NCBI GenBank assembly: GCA_018693855.1
Contig: JABHMO010000046.1
Location: 1 to 39,492, forward strand
From: Candidatus Falkowiibacteriota bacterium
GTDB lineage: Bacteria; Patescibacteriota; Patescibacteriia; UBA11705; JABHMO01
Direction: 5' to 3'
DNA length: 39,492 nt
How positions within the stretch are numbered: position 1 is the stretch's first letter; every line of letters starts with the position of its first letter. This document shows, in pieces, positions 18,969-26,933 of this stretch. The position numbers were made by a program, and so were the translations under genes. The notes under the pieces are model-generated. The model was not told where the DNA came from, did no database searches, and saw only the letters and a program-made list of their open reading frames with translations.

Positions 18969-19182
18969 CGTCGTTTATCTTGGCTGGCGTTATCAAGGTC
19001 TTTCTGCCGTACTTTTTTTCATCATAACAAACTATTTTGTGGATAAGTTGGGAAAATCTTTAGGTAAGTTGTTCAAAACAAAAACTCCCCCACTAAACCG
19101 TGAGGGAATTTTTTATTTTAGCAACTAATTATGCAATTCACTTTTTAAGTTGTAATTCTGAGTTTCGCGTTTTGCGTTCTGC

Positions 19183-19247
19183 TCTCTGCGACTCGCTTCG
19201 ATTAACTGGATTAACCGGTTAACTGATTAACTGGTTAACTGCGACTA
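19183..19247. repeat. GGTTAACTGGTTAAC quasi-tandem repeat
   Basis: gattaactggattaaccggttaactgattaactggttaactgcgac. Confidence 0.85.
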
Positions 19248-21389
19248 AACCTTTTTAATTGACAAACTAATCTTCCCACTACCTGCATCAACTTTTAGAA
19301 CTTTAACTTTTACTGCCTGACCTTCTTCTAAGTATTTATTCACATCCTCAACTCTTTCTTTATCCGTAATCTCAGAAATGTGAACCATTCCGTCAGTGCC
19401 AGGGAAAATTTCTACAAAAGCTCCGAAGTCCATGATCTTTACAACTGTTCCTTCATAAACTTCTCCAACCTTTGCTTCTTTTGTTAGGTTTTGAATCCAT
19501 TCAATAGCGTCTTCGCTGCCTCGTTCGTTTGTTGAAGTAATCATAACTGTTCCATCGTCTTCGATATCGATTTGAACCCCAGTTGTATCAATGATTTCAT
19601 TAATAGTTTTTCCACCAGCTCCAATAACAGATCTGATTTTATCGGGATTGATTTTTAAAGCAGTGATTCTAGGTGCGTATTGAGACAGATTATCCTTTGG
19701 TTTTGGAATCTCTTTTTCAATCACGTCAATAATTTCATTGATAGCTTTCATTGCTCGAGGTAATGCTTCTTTAATTAGCGGTAATGTTAAACCATCTGTT
19801 TTTGTATCCATTTGAATAGCTGTTACTCCGTCTCTAGTTCCTGTTACCTTGAAGTCCATTCCGCCATCACCATCTTCAAAGTCTTGGATATCAGTTAGAA
19901 CCTTGAAATCACCTTTTTCGTTTGAAGCAATTCCGATTGCGATTCCAGCAACAGGTTTTTTAATTGGTACACCAGCTGCCATCAAGGCAACAGTTGACCC
20001 ACAGGTTGAACCCATTGAACTTGATCCATTTGATCCTAGTACTTCTGAAACCACTCTGATTGTATATGGGAAATCTTCTTTGCTTGGTAATACTGGAACA
20101 AGTGCTTTTTCTGCTAATGCTCCGTGACCAATGTCTCGTCTGCCAGCTCCTCGAAGTGGTTTTGCTTCTCCGACAGAAAATGGAGGAAAATTGTAATGGT
20201 GCATGTAGCTTTTCTTGAAATTTGTTTCCATTCCGTCTACTGTTTGTTCGTCACCAGGAGATCCAAGTGTTACGATTGATAATACTTGAGTTTCGCCTCG
20301 ACTAAACAGTCCAGATCCGTGAGTTCTTGGAAGTAAATCGATTTTTGCTGATAAAGGTCTGATCTGATCTAATTTTCGACCATCGATTCTTTGGTCTCTA
20401 TCTAAGATTGCTTTTGTAATTTGTTCGTCAATGAAAGGATAAAAGAATTTCATTACTTTTTTCTTTCTATCTTTTCCAACTTGTTTTTCTGTTAAGAATT
20501 CATCAAGTGCAACCTTTACATCTTTTAATGCTTCTTTTCTTTCACCTTTACTTCCGTGAGGAATGTTGAATAAATATTTATCAAGCATTGATAATGTTTT
20601 TTCTTTACACTCTTTTTCTAAATCTTGCAGTTGTTGTTCGCTCATCTTTTGATTTTCATCAAGTTCTTCTTCAACTTGCACTTCGTCATTGATAACTTGT
20701 TTTTCTGTTCCTACTTTTTTTCGAATATCATCGATGAACTTAACAATCTTTTTACCTTCCTTAATAGCTAATTCAAATGCTTCGTACATTGTTGCTTGAT
20801 CAACGTCATTCGCTGATGATTCAACCATCAAAACTTTATCTTCAGAAACTGATAAAGTAAGGTCAAGGCTTGATTTTTCTCGAACTTCGTAAGTTGGATT
20901 TACAATCCATTCATTCTCAACCTTTCCAACTCGAATTCCGGCCAAGGGACCTTTCCATGGAATGTCTGAGATGTGCAGTACTGTTGAAGCTGCGATGATT
21001 GCAGGAATGTCAGCATCGTTTTCTTCGTCAAATGACAAAACACTAACGATAACTTGAACGTCTCGTCTGATTGATTGATCAAAAAGTGGTCGAAGACCTC
21101 GATCGATCATTCTACCTGTTAGGATTGCTTCGTCTCCAGGTCGAGTTTCTCTTTTAATAAATCTTGACCCTTTAATTTTCCCAGCTGCGTACATCTTTTC
21201 TTCGTACTCGACCATTAAAGGAAAGAAATCTAATCCTTCTCTGGCTTCTTTGTTCATAACAGCTGTTGCAAGTACAACTGTGTCGCCGTAACGAACAGTA
21301 CAACTAGCGTTTGCTTGAAGTGCAAGTTCACCAGTTTCAACAATAAGTTTTTTACCGGCAAACTCCATTTCAAAAGTCTGTTTTTTCAT
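19245..21389 (-). CDS. pnp: Polyribonucleotide nucleotidyltransferase
   Basis: Two RNase PH domains (RRDIGHGALAEKAL, EVLGSNGSSSMGSTCGS), KH and S1 domains; start MKKQTFEMEF. Confidence 0.98.
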   Translation of the reverse strand: MKKQTFEMEFAGKKLIVETGELALQANASCTVRYGDTVVLATAVMNKEAREGLDFFPLMVEYEEKMYAAGKIKGSRFIKRETRPGDEAILTGRMIDRGLRPLFDQSIRRDVQVIVSVLSFDEENDADIPAIIAASTVLHISDIPWKGPLAGIRVGKVENEWIVNPTYEVREKSSLDLTLSVSEDKVLMVESSANDVDQATMYEAFELAIKEGKKIVKFIDDIRKKVGTEKQVINDEVQVEEELDENQKMSEQQLQDLEKECKEKTLSMLDKYLFNIPHGSKGERKEALKDVKVALDEFLTEKQVGKDRKKKVMKFFYPFIDEQITKAILDRDQRIDGRKLDQIRPLSAKIDLLPRTHGSGLFSRGETQVLSIVTLGSPGDEQTVDGMETNFKKSYMHHYNFPPFSVGEAKPLRGAGRRDIGHGALAEKALVPVLPSKEDFPYTIRVVSEVLGSNGSSSMGSTCGSTVALMAAGVPIKKPVAGIAIGIASNEKGDFKVLTDIQDFEDGDGGMDFKVTGTRDGVTAIQMDTKTDGLTLPLIKEALPRAMKAINEIIDVIEKEIPKPKDNLSQYAPRITALKINPDKIRSVIGAGGKTINEIIDTTGVQIDIEDDGTVMITSTNERGSEDAIEWIQNLTKEAKVGEVYEGTVVKIMDFGAFVEIFPGTDGMVHISEITDKERVEDVNKYLEEGQAVKVKVLKVDAGSGKISLSIKKV

Positions 21390-21464
21390 AATGTTTTGAG
21401 TTGCAGACCCATTTAGAGATTTTATAACATCTAGAAGAGGGCTAAAGATAAGCACAAGAAAGTT

Positions 21465-21590
21465 TTAGTTAGGTTAACTTGGTTAACGTTTCGATTAACT
21501 GGTTAACCGGTTAACTGCGACTAACTTGGTTAACTGCGATTTACTGCGACTAACTGCGATTTACTCCGATTCACTGCGACTAACTTTCTC
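21465..21590. repeat. GGTTAAC / TGCGACTAACTGCGATTTAC quasi-tandem repeat
   Basis: Long run of degenerate words between pnp and rpsO. Confidence 0.85.
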
Positions 21591-21677
21591 TCATAATTAT
21601 CTATAGCCTCCTTTTTCCGTAATTATTTAATCAAATAATAGGATCTGCAATCTAATAAATTTTAAATATGCATTTAT

Positions 21678-21712
21678 ATAAAAAACCGAAGCCTCCAAAA
21701 TCTGGAGGCTAA
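21678..21712 (-). terminator. Intrinsic terminator of rpsO
   Basis: Minus strand AGCCTCCAGATTTTGGAGGCTTCGGTTTTTT. Confidence 0.75.
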
Positions 21713-21721
21713 GGGATTTAT

Positions 21722-22120
21722 TTATTTGTTGTCGTTAGTTTCTTCTTCTTTTTCATCTTTTGCGTCAATGCTATCTGCTGAAACACTATCAGATTCTTCA
21801 GCTGCTTCTTCTTCTAAAATTCTTTTAATCTCAGCTTCTTTCTGACTTCGTTTTGAAGGTTTTAGTTTTAGTGTCTCGATAAGTTTTTTATATCCAGCCT
21901 CGTTCTCAGATTCTAAGTATCGAAGTAATCTTCGTCTTTCACCAAGCTTTTTCAAAAGACCTCGTCTTGAAGAGTGATCGTGCTTGTGTTGTTGTAGATG
22001 CTTTGTCAGCTCTTTGATTTCCTCTGACAAAATCGCGATCTGTACCTCAGCACTACCAGTGTCTTTTTCATGAGTTTTAAATTTAGCAATAATTCTTGCT
22101 TTCTTTTTTGCGTCTAACAT
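21722..22120 (-). CDS. rpsO: 30S ribosomal protein uS15 with acidic C-terminal extension
   Basis: DTGSAEVQIAILSEEIKELTKHLQQHKHDHSSRRGLLKKLGERRRLLRYL. Confidence 0.96.
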   Translation of the reverse strand: MLDAKKKARIIAKFKTHEKDTGSAEVQIAILSEEIKELTKHLQQHKHDHSSRRGLLKKLGERRRLLRYLESENEAGYKKLIETLKLKPSKRSQKEAEIKRILEEEAAEESDSVSADSIDAKDEKEEETNDNK

Positions 22121-22255
22121 AATTCTTTCAAAATCCACAGCTTAGTCGAATATTCTATGAACTATTCAATAACTAGAGCCACAGACCTGACTGTTTATTA
22201 ATGTGTTTATACTATCAAATATATAAGGAATTGTCAACAGTTTGCGAGTCAGATT

Positions 22256-23044
22256 CTAAGACCGTTTTTTTACTGTATTTTCTCCTTGTTTCCAGGCAAG
22301 TTCAAATAATCCTTTAAGAATATTAGACAATGCCTCACTTTCAATCATAACACCCATAAGATTAGGCTTTTTTAGCAACGCCATTACAACTTTGTTTTCG
22401 TAGACATTGATTTCCCCTCCGAATTCTTTAATTCCTTGCAGCTTTTCCGGTTTAATCCATCGATATGTTGTGTATTTAAGTGATCCGTGATAGTTTTTCA
22501 TCCAGTTTCTGGCTTTTGGGGTATCAAGGATTAAAACGCGTTCTTTAACTTTTTGCGCACTTCTTTTCTTGTTATATTCTTTTCCCCATTTTTGTAATTC
22601 TTCTGTGTCCCAACCTTCAATGTCTAAAATGGATAACACCTCTTCTTGTGATTCTAGTGTTTTTGAAAAAATTGATTTTAATCCTTCTATTCCTTCTTGA
22701 TATTTTATCGTTGGTTTGTCCGCAAATTTGTACAGTGAAACTAAATCTGGCAACTTGTCTTCTGCGTCTTTTAATTTTCGTTCCCAGGCGTTCTTTTTGT
22801 TTTGAATAAATTGTATGAGTCGTTGCGGATGTTCAGCTGTGAAACGAATTTTTGTTCCTTGACCTGAAACTCGGTTAACAAGACCTTGAATACTTAGTTT
22901 TTCTAAAAGTTGGTAGCCGAAAGTTCGAGCGATCCCTGCTCTTTTTGTTATTTGACTAACCGTTGAAGGACCAAGTTCGAGTAGTGCTTGGTAAACTTTT
23001 GCTTCATTTTTATCAAGTCCAAGATTGTCAGTTAGATTTTTCAT
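22256..23044 (-). CDS. TrmB-family transcriptional regulator
   Basis: LGLDKNEAKVYQALLELGPSTVSQITKRAGIARTFGYQLLEKL. Confidence 0.88.
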   Translation of the reverse strand: MKNLTDNLGLDKNEAKVYQALLELGPSTVSQITKRAGIARTFGYQLLEKLSIQGLVNRVSGQGTKIRFTAEHPQRLIQFIQNKKNAWERKLKDAEDKLPDLVSLYKFADKPTIKYQEGIEGLKSIFSKTLESQEEVLSILDIEGWDTEELQKWGKEYNKKRSAQKVKERVLILDTPKARNWMKNYHGSLKYTTYRWIKPEKLQGIKEFGGEINVYENKVVMALLKKPNLMGVMIESEALSNILKGLFELAWKQGENTVKKRS

Positions 23045-23261
23045 ATTAGACGATTTAAGTTGTTCTTATTATAGAAAAGAACTCGAATTGTGTCAATGAT
23101 TACTTACATTATTAAATTGTGTCGACTAAAGTGTCTAAGTTTAGTCGTTTTGTGATTCGTGAATTGACCTGGGCCGTTTACAGAACCTTGTTTTCTGATA
23201 TATTTTTAAGTTGTTTATTAAGGAAGGTCCGTTCATTCACAATTAAAAAGGAGAACTTGTA

Positions 23262-24065
23262 ATGCCAACTCAAATCACAGAACCTATTGTAACGACGTTT
23301 GACCTGAATGTTGATTTTCCATTTGAAGAGATTTGGGCTTTCTATCGGGGAGATCTGATTTCTGCAGGCAGGTATTACGGGTATGATGCACGAGAAAAAT
23401 TGCTTAAGGATAAGTTTGCTTTTGAGCGCAAGTTCGTTTATCCGTGCGGAAAAATAAAGCCGATTGAAGCCGTGGTTCTTGATAGGCATGAAGCTTTCGA
23501 TTGGGACGATTCTGAAGTAGATGTCTCAAGTTTATCGACTCAAGCAACAAATTTTTTACATGCTGAAGCGTTGCAATTGCTAGAAGAGCATCAACTGATC
23601 CCCGCGACTCGTTGGTCAACTTTGTGTTTTGGGTATCAGTATCGTGATTATTTTGAAAAATTGAAATATAATCCAAAATGGTTGATTGTGCTTGGCGAAT
23701 TGACAAAGTGGGAGGAAGCAGAGCTTTCTGAATTAAAATATCAATTAATTGGAGACGAGGGTGCGATTGAAATTCTGCACGTATTAATTGAGGCTTATGG
23801 TCCTGGCCGAATTTGTTCAATTCAGAGAATTTCTGAAAAGGAAAAAATTTTGATCCCCAAAGAATTGGGTGTCGAGGGGATTAATGCTTTTGTAAAAAGC
23901 AGAGTTCATCTGAAAATACATAAAGCAAGTTATCAAAACGATTTTTGTTGCGGTAGTAGCCTTTGTCCTATGGCTATTTGTACAGATCATCGTGGTGCCG
24001 TTATGTTTGGTTATAGCGAGCCAGGATATCCGCGTGTACTTGGAATTCGAGAAAAGCGGGCATAG
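23262..24065 (+). CDS. Orphan protein of unknown function
   Basis: ORF with AAAAAGGAGAACTTGTA Shine-Dalgarno and terminator at 24073-24102. Confidence 0.75.
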   Translation: MPTQITEPIVTTFDLNVDFPFEEIWAFYRGDLISAGRYYGYDAREKLLKDKFAFERKFVYPCGKIKPIEAVVLDRHEAFDWDDSEVDVSSLSTQATNFLHAEALQLLEEHQLIPATRWSTLCFGYQYRDYFEKLKYNPKWLIVLGELTKWEEAELSELKYQLIGDEGAIEILHVLIEAYGPGRICSIQRISEKEKILIPKELGVEGINAFVKSRVHLKIHKASYQNDFCCGSSLCPMAICTDHRGAVMFGYSEPGYPRVLGIREKRA

Positions 24066-24072
24066 CTCAAAT

Positions 24073-24102
24073 CTAAAAGACGAGTTTACAACTCGTCTTT
24101 TT
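24073..24102 (+). terminator. Intrinsic terminator
   Basis: AAAAGACGAGTTTACAACTCGTCTTTTT. Confidence 0.85.
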
Positions 24103-24175
24103 AAATTGTTAATAATCAAAGTTGATCAAATCTGTTTTGTGTCGTACAATGAACATATAGAGTACCATTGATTTT

Positions 24176-25036
24176 ATGACGCAAGAACAGATAAATAAAT
24201 TTTTAGATTACTTGAAACGAATAAAAAACCGTAGTGATAAGACTGTGGCTAATTATAAATTTTATTTGGAACGTTTTTCTGATTGGTTTAATAGCTCTAG
24301 TGTTAAGAAATTGGAGAAAATTAAAGAAAAACAGATTGTAGAATATAAAGAATGGTTGAAAAAACGGAAACCTCGATTGAGTAAGGAAACTCGTAATTAT
24401 CACCTGATTGCATTGAGAAATATGCTTAAGTATTTAGCTAGAAATGGTACGAACTGCCTATATTATAATAAGATAAAACTCTTCAAAACAAAAAAGAAAC
24501 CAATTGAAATAGTTGAAATGTCAGAGCTTGCTAGGTTTCTAGAGTCTCCCCTAGAGGTAGATTCTTCGAAAGTGATAAAAGCTCGAGATAAAGCAGTTTT
24601 AGAGGTTCTAATCTGTACTGGCTTGAAAGTGTCAGAGCTTGCTCGGTTAGAAATAAAAGGTTTTTTACCTAAGTCAGGTTCTCTGGTTGGTCACTCCAAG
24701 CTGGGCAAGCGAAAGTTTGCACTTTCTAATCAGGCAATTCATTGGGTCAAAGAGTACTTAAGTGCAAGAAACGACAGTCTCCCCTATTTATTTATAAGTC
24801 ATGATAAAGGAACCTCAAGTCGTACAATTAACAAAAAACAAAAAGGATTATCTCCTCGTAGTCTTGAAAGAATTGTGAAAAAGTATCAGCAAGCTGCAGG
24901 AATCTCAAAAACAATTACTCCCAATTTGCTTAGGCATTACTACGCGAAACGCTTAATCATGAAGGGTGAACATATTGATTTAATAAAACAAAAACTAGGA
25001 AACGTGGCTGATAATTCAATAGAACAGTACAAATAA
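24176..25036 (+). CDS. Tyrosine recombinase (XerC/D-like) with degenerate active site
   Basis: N-terminal SAM-like core-binding domain; CTGLKVSELARL and TPNLLRHYYAKRLI...KLGNVADNSIEQYK. Confidence 0.85.
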   Translation: MTQEQINKFLDYLKRIKNRSDKTVANYKFYLERFSDWFNSSSVKKLEKIKEKQIVEYKEWLKKRKPRLSKETRNYHLIALRNMLKYLARNGTNCLYYNKIKLFKTKKKPIEIVEMSELARFLESPLEVDSSKVIKARDKAVLEVLICTGLKVSELARLEIKGFLPKSGSLVGHSKLGKRKFALSNQAIHWVKEYLSARNDSLPYLFISHDKGTSSRTINKKQKGLSPRSLERIVKKYQQAAGISKTITPNLLRHYYAKRLIMKGEHIDLIKQKLGNVADNSIEQYK

Positions 25037-25037
25037 C

Positions 25038-25066
25038 TTGAAAAATAATATATATTCCAGTATAAT
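25038..25066 (+). promoter_or_regulatory. Promoter of ncRNA A
   Basis: TTGAAA-17-TATAAT. Confidence 0.8.
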
Positions 25067-25072
25067 TTAATC

Positions 25073-25309
25073 GTGTTCGAAAAGCTGCATTTGCCTCGAA
25101 GCGATCCCTTCTTTTCCGAGTGTGTTTTTTCAAGCTTTCACGACATCCCATTCTCTCCCGCCCAATATCGTTCCCGCGATATTCTCCGCTGGATTTCAGG
25201 ACTCTTCCCGATCGACGACTAGCCTGCATGTGAGTCCACCGAGTTTGCAGCTTTCTCGGTGGGCACTAAATTCAACATCCGATCAGCGCACCTTGTTGAT
25301 CGGATTTTT
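25073..25309 (+). ncRNA. Structured ncRNA A (putative pseudoknot)
   Basis: Promoter, AAAGCTGCA (25081) complementary to hairpin loop TGCAGCTTT (25246-25254), terminator ATCCGATCA...TTGATCGGATTTTT. Confidence 0.75.
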
Positions 25310-25367
25310 GTTTTAAATGGGATTTGTGATAATTTAATACTAATTCAGCTAACAAATGTACGTAAAC

Positions 25368-25396
25368 TTGAAAAAGTTCGTGAATTGCAATACAAT
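25368..25396 (+). promoter_or_regulatory. Promoter of ncRNA B
   Basis: TTGAAA-17-TACAAT. Confidence 0.75.
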
Positions 25397-25402
25397 GATA
25401 TC

Positions 25403-25617
25403 AACCTGAGCTAAAGCTGCTCTGCTAGCATCCCCTCTTTCGATGGCAAGGTCTTGTCTTTCATTTCTTCCCTCCGAACTGCCGGGCTTGTTCAATCGAG
25501 GCTTTGGCTCCTCAACCACAGCATAGCTTTCACAAACGGGCTTCACCGATTTTGCAGCTTATTCGGTGAGCCTCGACCACAATGCTCTGTTTCCACTATT
25601 GGCGACAGAGCTTTTTT
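25403..25617 (+). ncRNA. Structured ncRNA B, paralog of ncRNA A
   Basis: Shares AAAGCTGC...ATCCC.TCTTT, AGCTTTCAC and CACCGA.TTTGCAGCTT..TCGGTG; terminator GCTCTG...CAGAGCTTTTTT. Confidence 0.75.
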
Positions 25618-25723
25618 ATTGACAATCTCATTGAAATTTAGTATTATTTGACTACATTTTGCAGTAAATGGCCTAATTGGCTTTATGTAAAGGTCAAGTC
25701 ATATATTGGAAGATGTTGTCTTT

Positions 25724-25805
25724 GGTGATTAACTTGGTTAACGGCGAAGCGCGATTAACTGGTTAACTGCGATTGATTCTATTAATTGCGATTGATTCTA
25801 TTAAT
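25724..25805. repeat. GGTTAAC / GCGATTGATTCTATTAATT repeat
   Basis: Two exact GCGATTGATTCTATTAATT units after GGTTAAC words. Confidence 0.85.
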
Positions 25806-25811
25806 TATCAC

Positions 25812-25886
25812 GCCCCCGTAGTTCAACGGATAGAACACCAGCCTTCTAAGCTGGATACGTAGGTTCGACTCCTGCCGGGGGTACCA
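25812..25886 (+). tRNA. tRNA-Arg (anticodon TCT)
   Basis: GCCCCCG acceptor, CCAGC-CTTCTAA-GCTGG anticodon arm, encoded CCA. Confidence 0.95.
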
Positions 25887-26036
25887 TTCTTCGCTCCTGT
25901 TACACGGAGCTACGAATGGCACGCCAGTTATGCGAAGAATGTCCTTTGTAGCTTACGTTAGTAAAAGCGCAAAAGGACCACTGTTAGTCGATTCTCTTCG
26001 CTTTTGTTCTGAAGAACTACGAATGGCACGCCATAT
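25884..26036 (+). repeat. tRNA-tail hairpin elements, cluster of three (copies 4a-4c)
   Basis: CCATTCTTCGCTCC...GGAGCTACGAATGGCACGCCA; GTCCTTTGTAGCTTACGTTAGTAAAAGCGCAAAAGGAC; third partial copy. Confidence 0.85.
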
Positions 26037-26093
26037 ATAATAAATTACTAATCTGCAAAATCCGCAAAGGATCCGCATATCTGCAATATATCT

Positions 26094-26171
26094 ATGAATA
26101 AAGCAAAAAAAGTTGCAAAAAAGAAACAACTTAAAAAACGTGGAAAAAATGTGAGAATTAAATCAAGATAA
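26094..26171 (+). CDS. 25-aa highly basic peptide MNKAKKVAKKKQLKKRGKNVRIKSR
   Basis: Short ORF followed by terminator TAGGTGA-atttc-TCACCTATTTTTC; no clear SD. Confidence 0.5.
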   Translation: MNKAKKVAKKKQLKKRGKNVRIKSR

Positions 26172-26286
26172 TAGGTGAATTTCTCACCTATTTTTCTTTT
26201 TTGTTGTAATCTGAATGTTTTGCGACTCATGTTTTCTCTTTAATTCTAGAAAACATTTGAGATTGTGCTCTGTTTTGTCTACTGGT

Positions 26287-26306
26287 AATGTTCCACGTGG
26301 AACATT
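26287..26306. promoter_or_regulatory. parS-like palindrome
   Basis: AATGTTCCACGTGGAACATT. Confidence 0.8.
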
Positions 26307-26312
26307 TTGTTA

Positions 26313-26387
26313 GCTCCTTTAGTTCAATGGATAGAACAAATCCGTCCTAAGGATAAGATGGGGGTTCGATTCCCTCAGGGAGCGCCA
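26313..26387 (+). tRNA. tRNA-Arg (anticodon CCT)
   Basis: GCTCCTT acceptor, ATCC-GTCCTAA-GGAT anticodon arm, encoded CCA. Confidence 0.93.
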
Positions 26388-26521
26388 AATAACTGGAAAT
26401 TAGTAATTAGATATTGGAAGATAGAAAACGCCATAAGAAGAGGTGTTTTTTTTGTTGACAAATTTTTGGGTTTTGATATGCTTTGCTTGTGGTCTCCGTC
26501 GATACATAAAGGGAGCTTGAA

Positions 26522-26794
26522 ATGCAGAAAAGAATATCTCTATGGCAGTTTGAGGATCAGAACTCTAAGGCGCTTGCGCGTATGACGAATGTTTCCATTG
26601 TGGCAGGTGTTGTTGTTGTGTGTTTGGGATTTATTGTTGCAATGTCAATCTTGTTCCCTGGTTCAGCGCTTTTTCGACAAATGATTAGAAATCTCATTAT
26701 TTTCCTTGTCGCATACGGAACTTTCTTTGCTGGGTGGGTTGTTGCCGTGGTGGCAGGACTGTCTGTTGTCGAGGCTTCTGACGACGAATGTTGA
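26522..26794 (+). CDS. Small two-TM membrane protein
   Basis: 90-aa ORF with GGGAG SD; promoter TTGACA-16-TATGCT at about 26456. Confidence 0.65.
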   Translation: MQKRISLWQFEDQNSKALARMTNVSIVAGVVVVCLGFIVAMSILFPGSALFRQMIRNLIIFLVAYGTFFAGWVVAVVAGLSVVEASDDEC

Positions 26795-26846
26795 TTTAAG
26801 GCCGCTTTTCTGTTGATAACTTGTGGAAAAGTGTGGAAAAATATGG

Positions 26847-26873
26847 CATTTGTACACACCTGTCTATACAAAA
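26847..26873. promoter_or_regulatory. Palindromic operator-like repeat, copy 3
   Basis: Minus strand TTTGTATAGACAGGTGTGTACAAATG versus TTTGTATAGACTGGTGTATACAAATG at 15065. Confidence 0.7.
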
Positions 26874-26933
26874 CCGGAAATAATATTGTTTTGTATGGAT
26901 TTGACGCGCAAGTAGCGCGATAAGGAGAGATTC

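Noticed and set aside
19849-20127. ORF antisense to pnp (and other antisense ORFs such as 3781..4098, 16960..17377, 23404..24119)
   Set aside because: Opposite strand carries the confidently assigned or better supported gene
25122-25651. ORFs 25122..25316 and 25454..25651 (+), 24957..25229 and 25349..25546 (-)
   Set aside because: They overlap the promoter-to-terminator ncRNA units, lack SD sequences and read through the hairpins
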